Positions 58,472 to 64,000 of a DNA stretch of 64,000 nt are shown one piece after another. A program made the position numbers and the translations under genes. Below the pieces are notes generated by a model, which had not been told where the DNA came from, did not search any database, and saw nothing but the letters and a program-made list of their open reading frames with translations. Positions within the stretch are counted from its first letter, which is position 1. Each line of letters begins with the position of its first letter. Source of the stretch: Phyto melanocephala (taxonomy: Eukaryota; Arthropoda; Insecta; Diptera; Rhinophoridae); NCBI GenBank assembly GCA_941918925.1, contig OW799234.1, forward strand, positions 69,559,043-69,623,042, given 5' to 3'.

Positions 58472-58795
58472 CTTCTAGGAGACACTAAAGTTAAGTATTG
58501 TAATCTGGCCTCGCGTACTAAAGTTTTTCTGCGTTGCGGCCTGCGGCCGTGCTTACGGGTTTTCTCCTCCAGTTGGACGCGGCAGGTGGCTTCGCTGAAT
58601 AAAGTTTTCCTGCGTGCGTCACAAAAATAAAAAAAGTTATTTTCCTGGAAACAGTAAAGTTAGGTATTGAAATCTGGCCTCGCATACTAAGGTCTTTCCG
58701 CGTGGCGGCCTGCGGCCGCGCTAACAGGTTTTCTCCTCCAGTTTGACGCGGCAGGTGGCTTCGCTGAATTAAGTTTTCCTGCGTGCCTCACAGGA
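58472..58795 (+). repeat. GC-rich 169-bp tandem duplication
   Basis: Two units about 169 bp apart (taaagtta at 58486 and 58655; ctggcctcgc at 58505 and 58674) share atctggcctcgc, gcggcctgcggccg, ggttttctcctccagtt and gacgcggcaggtggcttcgc. The composition is far more GC-rich than the rest of the window. An open frame (58331-58630) crosses unit 1 but has no recognised domain. Confidence 0.85.
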
Positions 58796-58867
58796 ATAAA
58801 AATTAATTAATTATAAAAATAAGAAAACTATTAATCAATGTAAAATGCAAGAGTTCTTAAAAAATGA

Positions 58868-59012
58868 AATGAGAGATAAAGCCATTTTCTAATATTGCTA
58901 ATGTGAGATAAAGCCATGATGGCTTACCTCACATTCAAATTAAAAAAAAAATAAAAAGGCTTTATCTCCCTATTGAATGAGAGATAAAGCCATCATGGCC
59001 TTATCTCACATA
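58868..59012. repeat. Palindrome cluster built from GAGATAAAGCC
   Basis: gagataaagcc occurs at about 58872, 58904 and 58981 in one orientation and inverted at about 58928 (worn), 58958 and 58998. Two hairpins stand out: tgtgagataaagccatgatg with its inverse (58901-58934) and atgagagataaagccatcat with its inverse (58977-59012). Confidence 0.8.
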
Positions 59013-59023
59013 GTATTAAAGCA

Positions 59024-59034
59024 CCCCCCCCCCC
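59024..59034 (+). repeat. C11 homopolymer
   Basis: Eleven consecutive C residues directly after the palindrome cluster. Confidence 0.95.
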
Positions 59035-60121
59035 GATGAGACATTCTTACACTAACTTTTACAACGTGCTGTGCTTGGGCGTATTAGATGCGAGAACTTT
59101 TTCGAACTTAGAATACCTTAGGGAATGGAATTGGAAATTCATAAGGAACTGCATTGAAGGAAACGGGGTTTCGACTTAGTCGAGATATTAAAGGCTTTGG
59201 AATTATAGTTTATTAGGGGAAGTAAATTTGCTTACAGTGCAAAAAGGGGCAATCGGGGATTCCCGATAACTGTTAGAGGTTTGGCCTTTTAATATTCCAC
59301 TTTCTCAATCTTATCTAACCTTGTAAGACCTAAAAATTTATAAACTCCATGCGGTACACAATAAAGTCAATAGGAATCGTTTCTCAGTGGTTATGTGCTT
59401 AACTTACTATTTAAATGTAACAATGAAGTTTTAAAAACTACCCAACAATAGGCCTTTACTGATAATATACCACATTCAGTCACAATAAGGTTCCCCTCTA
59501 AAGAAAACTAGAAGAAATAAACAAAACATAAAGATAAATGTCTATTATTTTATTGCCAACAAACTATTTTTTATCTCCTTTACAATGGTCATAATTTTGT
59601 CATATTTTTTATTTATGCGATAAAAAACCTGGTTTGCGCCGCATAATTTTCGCACTCCATTCGCACAGTCGGCGGACACCGTTTCGTGCAGACGCCTTAA
59701 CGCCTGACAGATAGACATCTTTCTAAGTTGGTGTGAGTGAGTTTCGCAAACAAGGTGCATGTTTGATAATAAACAACCAATAAATTCATTCATATCTGAC
59801 ATTTAATTTGTTATAATGAACATGAAATGACTGCTAAAGTGTTTTACGGGGATTTGCGAAAATCGAATATATTAAAAAATCTTTATTTCAAAACAAGTAC
59901 TGCACAATAATAACAATAAAAAATAAATTACTAAAACATGAAATGATATTAATTGATATTATGATGCAACTATTTATATATGATGACTCTTATCAGAAGA
60001 AAACATACTCTATACACATGTAAGTACATCTTTGTCTGTATGTATGTGTGTAATTTTTGGTTATGCATGGGAAACAAACGTTAGGTTGTTATAATTATTT
60101 GTAAAAATATAAATACTGCTA
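59035..60121. other. No identified gene; one unassigned minus-strand ORF
   Basis: The minus frame 59545-59802 (85 codons: MSDMNEFIGCLLSNMHLVCE..., then ...KMSICQALRRLHETVSADC, NQVFYRINKKYDKIM) has balanced composition unlike the A/T-run frames around it. It may be an exon or a transposon piece. I do not recognise it. Confidence 0.3.
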
Positions 60122-60422
60122 AAGGCCATGACTGACTATCAGATTTAGTCGTTCGATATGTCAAAAATTGTATGTGTGTTCAGAAAGTGTGATAGTGTGG
60201 ACACAAAGTGCACATGTGTGACAGATTTTTTGACAAGTGTGTCCGATTTGATAATCTTTTGGAAATTTTCATAAAATAATAGTTTCCGTGCGATCAGAGT
60301 TGCTTTTTCTAAGCAAGTATGACAGTGTGGCATCCAATAACACATTTTGTTGCGATTTTTTCATGTAGGAAAGAAAACTATCAGATTTTTATTTGACATA
60401 ATCGCACGACTTTGTTTGGCCT
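60122..60422. mobile_element. Candidate MITE with imperfect inverted repeats
   Basis: The left end AAGGCCATGACTGACTATCA leads to AGTCGTTCGATATGTCAAA. The right end read inward is AAGGCCAAACAAAGTCGTGC leading to GATTATGTCAAA. The left arm carries an extra 11-base block. The centre is rich in GTGTG words. No clear target-site duplication. Confidence 0.5.
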
Positions 60423-61044
60423 TAATTAATTAAAAATTTCGACAACACACAATTTTAAAAACAATATTTTGTCTTTAATATAAATACTTATGTAAATACC
60501 ATTAACGAAATTCAATTTATAGAAACTTAAAAAAAAAAGTTTTAAAAATAATTATGCAAAAAGTAAGCCTTTAACTATTATAACATAGGAAAAATTTCCC
60601 AATAAGAGAGTACTTAAATATAAGGGGCTTAAAGCACTAGCGGTTCAAGTGGCTTACATGTGTTATAAAAAACTTTCAATGCTATCTGGAATATTACTTC
60701 TTAGTTAACAGAGATATTGTCATATATTTTAATCTAACAATAGTACCATAAAATTACCATCTTTTACATATACAAACACCTAAATTGTTCCTCCATTCAT
60801 GAAAAATTTGATGGTATAGAGCAAAGAAGATCCTAAAGGTTCTTGAAATTCTCGAACTTTATTACTTTGTAGCTGTTTTTTTGGGAAAGTAGTTGGAGTA
60901 ACTGCACCGCATGGCCAACATTTGCAGTATCCATATTTACTTTCATGAAGCCTTCTTGCTTATTCATAAGATCATCTTTGTATTTTTGTATACATCATTT
61001 GAGAGTTATAAAGTCCTCACCTTGCATTGATGTTACAGTATATT
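60423..61044. other. No gene seen
   Basis: AT-rich spacer. Confidence 0.35.
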
Positions 61045-62063
61045 TATACCCTTCACCTATGTTGTCCAAGGGTATATATAGCTTTTTCATTCCGTTTGTA
61101 ATTTCTACAATTTTCATTTCCGACCGCACAAAGTATATATTTTCCGAAATCTTATGAATAGAGGAGTCGATGAAGTCATATTGGTCTGACTGTCAGTTCG
61201 TGTGTTGGTTAAAATCAACTTTTGGAAGCAACCACATGTTACTCAGACCTGTGTATTGTATCAATCTTTTGAAAATATCCGGGAATGAATCGCTGTTGAA
61301 ACTCAGCACAATAGCTACATAACCTTCTGAGATATGAGCAAATAAACGCGACTGCCTCTGTTTTTTCCACATCTTTTTGCCACTAAAAATAAAAATTTTC
61401 AGCCATTAAATAATTTATAGGTACCTTGTTTACTATTTGTAGATATAATATGTCTTTAGAGATATTCGTGAAAAATTCGAATAAAGCATGCAAAGCGGGT
61501 AAAGTTATAGGCAAAAATGTTTTTTGAAAAATATATCCCAAAAATTTACAAACGAAAATCAATTTTTTTCATCTTTTACAAAACCGAAAGAGTCAGTATT
61601 GGTATCATCTGAAAGGACTAGACTAGAACAATATAAAGCACTATAAAGAAATTAAAATTCATGATGGCCCCTACTACACAATGGTGGACAATAAATTTAT
61701 ATATGGGTCAAATCTGGTATTTTAAAATGTAACTTCTTGAACGCAGTCAATTTTGGTATCAAATGAAAGGGCTTGACCACTAGAATACAGTAAATTATGA
61801 AAAATTAAAAATCCAAGATAGCGCCTAAAACAAAATTGTGGAAAATTGTTTGTTAACCCCATCACTATGGGTATAAAATGAAATGGCTTGATTAGTTGAA
61901 TACAGTTAACTACGTAAAAATTCAAAACCAAGGATGGCGGTGGAAATAATAAAGTAAAAATGGAGTATAACATGAAATCTAGGTTAAGCTATACCTATGT
62001 ATGTACATGATGGTGAAGGGTATTATCAGATTCGGCACAGCCGAATATAGCCATCTTACTTGT
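61045..62063 (+). mobile_element. DINE-1-like element, family A, full-length copy (first of a tandem pair)
   Basis: It begins TATACCCTTCACC with an inverted echo (aagggtatata) and contains the core cattccgtttgtaatttcta, ttccgaccgcacaaagtata and gaggagtcgatgaag. It ends ggtgaagggtatta, TTCGGCACAGCCGAA and CATCTTACTTGT. It runs straight into the next copy with no spacer. Confidence 0.85.
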
Positions 62064-62850
62064 TATACCCTTCACCTGTGGTGCGCAAGGGTATATATAG
62101 GTTTGTCATTCCGTTTGTAATTTCTACAATTTTCATTTCCGATCCCATAAAATATATATTTTCTGAAAGCTTATGAATAGAGGAGTCGATAAAGCGCTGA
62201 CAGTGTCCGTGTGTTGGTTGAAATTAACTTTTAGAAGCAACTATATGTTCCTCAGATCTGGGTATGATATCAATCTTTTGGAAATATCCGGGAATGAATC
62301 GCTATTGAAATTCAGCACAATCGCCTTATAACTTTCTGAGATATGAGCAAAAAACCACGACCACCTCGTTTTTTTTCTCAATTACAACAACAACAACATA
62401 CATATGTACTGGGTAAAGTAAATGTGGCATCGAATCCCAGCTGAGCCAAAAAAAATTATTTTTTTATTTTTATATAATTTTTTTTATTATTTTTATTTTT
62501 GATATTTTTTTTTAATTTTTTTTTTAATTTTTTCTTTATTTTTGTTAACAATTTTTGTTTAAATTTTTTTTGATATTTTTTTTATTTTTTTTTTGTTTTT
62601 AATACATTTTTTTTTATTTTTTTTTTGTTATTATTTTTTTTTTTTTTTTTTTGGAAACGTACATACTTAAACTCAATTTATAATTCTGCAATAGGAGGTT
62701 TTAATATATGTATGTTTTTTATATGTATGTATGTACGTATTTCAAATTAATGAGATAAATGGTGATACAAACTACTGTTATTGCATGACTACACGTTTTG
62801 AAGGGTATTATCAGATTCGGCACAGCCGAACACAGCAATCTTACTTGTTT
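62064..62850 (+). mobile_element. DINE-1-like element, family A, full-length copy (second of the pair)
   Basis: The same start (TATACCCTTCACCTGTGGTG), core and end (gaagggtattatcagattcg, gcacagccgaa, CTTACTTGTTT) as the preceding copy. Its middle (about 62455-62655) is a poly-T-rich expansion, as in copy 1 at 1312, instead of the longer body of 61045-62063. It therefore belongs to a shorter subfamily with copy 1. Confidence 0.85.
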
Positions 62851-63469
62851 TTACTTGCATTTGCCACAAGCCCCCTAAGGTATATAAACCTGACAAAAAT
62901 CTTTTTTTTTTGTAGTTTCTATTTTTCTAAAATTTTTGGCACACAAAATGAATCACAGAGTAAATCACGTTGTTTGGAAACAAAATTATACAAATTGTCG
63001 CTAAATTTTAGTTCAAACCTTCTTTGAGTTCCACACACTCAGTCCATAAGAAAAAAAATTTTAAATTTGTTTGAGAACAATGGATTTAAATGCTCATATA
63101 TCCATTGGGCTCCAAGCAAAAAAAATATTTTGATGAATTGGTTGCCATATACCGCATGAAAATGCCACACTCACCTCTTGTACCTTATATTTCTTCACAA
63201 TTTACCTACTAATTATATATCTACACTTAAGTTTAGAAGGCGTTAAAAAAAAAACATATCCGTTACTTTATTTCAGACGCTTTCTTGAATTCTGATTCTT
63301 TTCATTGCTTACTTGCATTCTTCCAATCAATTCATTTGATGTAAGTATTGTGCTTTTTCGAAGGAATTGATTTATATTTACTATGTTTGAAACACATATC
63401 CGCAATTTTGTTTTGAACATTATCTTTGATTTTACACTTTTTTATAATTTCCTGTACTCTATTGCTTAA
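62851..63469. other. No gene seen
   Basis: AT-rich; the plus frame 62731-63027 starts inside the repeat and is not a gene. Confidence 0.4.
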
Positions 63470-63790
63470 GCCCTATCATTTGATACGCTTAGTAAGGGGC
63501 TGAAGTGGACAAATCCGAAATGACTTTAATTATCCCATATACATACCACCAATTCATTTAGGCCGTAATCTTAAAAATTTCTTTTTATAATTTACTGCAT
63601 TATACTGATCAAGCATTTTCATTTGATATCAATATTGAGAGGACTGAAAGAGGACCCACATACACACATATGTATTTATTCTACGCCATTTTGATTTTTT
63701 TCAACTCTTTGTAGAGTGTTGTATTTTACCCATCAAGCGCTTTCACTTGATACCAATAGAAGATAAAAAAATCAATTGTATTTTGCTTCT
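63470..63790 (-). mobile_element. DINE-1-like family A relative, inverted internal fragment
   Basis: The blocks gatcaagcattttcatttga and catcaagcgctttcacttga are reverse complements of the ggtatcaaatgaaagggctt-type segments of 61740-61910, with matching order and spacing. The ends are not visible. Confidence 0.5.
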
Positions 63791-64000
63791 TATATTTCAG
63801 TTAATTTTACAACGATTTATCAATTTTCCCCAGGAACAATTTTCTAGTCAACGCCTTAGAATTTACTGCTACTTGCGAGTAAAAAAATTATTTAGAAACT
63901 ATATATATTCTTTAAAATAAATTTGTCTTTAACTTTTCTTCTTAGTGACTGATGTCTAGAATTTTTGTGAATATCCCTAGAGGTAACTATAAATAGTAAA

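Noticed and set aside
62440..62660. Terminator or polypyrimidine regulatory site
   Set aside because: The T-rich tract is the expanded middle of a DINE-1-like repeat and has a counterpart at 1610-1870.

Overview
The window reads as non-coding, transposon-rich chromosomal DNA of a higher fly. It is strongly AT-rich. It carries many copies of DINE-1-type (Helentron-related) repeats that start TATACCC and end in a TTCGGC-acaa-GCCGAA-like hairpin followed by CTTACTTGTT. It also carries canonical A|TC...CTAG|T Helitrons and decayed transposases of families common in Diptera. A calyptrate (house fly or blow fly type) genome is my inference from repeat style, not something the sequence proves. I found no convincing host exon, tRNA gene, rRNA gene or CRISPR array. 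Most open frames are shorter than 100 codons and are chance frames or shadows of broken transposons.

Layout. 1-6.5 kb: two DINE-1-like copies, a LINE reverse transcriptase fragment and a decayed DD41D transposase. 6.5-11.1 kb: a possible large TIR element (6490-8734) holding a Helitron and a Tigger-like element, then a second Helitron and a complete, internally deleted Tigger-like element with TA duplications. 12-15.2 kb: a near-perfect foldback and a 960-bp TIR element whose arms are packed with TCTGACAGA-like motifs. 17-20.5 kb: a 2.1-kb DINE-1-like element with 288-bp internal tandem repeats, interrupted by a deleted DD41D element, with a second copy of the latter alongside. 20.7-30.1 kb: LINE traces, short inverted-repeat elements, a gag fragment with a primer-binding site, a mariner fragment and a tRNA-derived SINE. 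30.4-36.4 kb: a 5'-truncated LINE, then a block of Tc1-like and DD41D transposase remains, all on the minus strand.

The standout is 37819-40985, a structurally complete Transib-type element. It has 39-bp terminal inverted repeats, a 5-bp CAATG target-site duplication and a near-full-length transposase. The RAG1-like catalytic D, D and E, the CxxC pair and the HxxxxH pair are all visible. Three in-frame stops and a compensating pair of frameshifts make this copy a pseudogene. Its ends read like RAG recombination signals: a CACTGTG heptamer, 23 bases, then a CAAAAAATC nonamer-like motif.

From 43 to 64 kb the same patchwork continues. A DD41D transposase is split by a LINE with a 9-bp duplication, and a LINE ends in a TAA-repeat tail. 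A hAT element has 8-bp duplications, and another element has 58-bp inverted repeats. A DD41D element (50276-51411) contains a foreign coding fragment of an unnamed transposon family. A Helitron remnant, a GC-rich tandem duplication next to a palindrome cluster, and a head-to-tail DINE-1 pair follow. Nothing here forms an operon or pathway. What can be read is the order of insertions: DD41D elements inside a DINE-1-like element, a LINE inside a DD41D element, and a Helitron and a Tigger inside a larger element.
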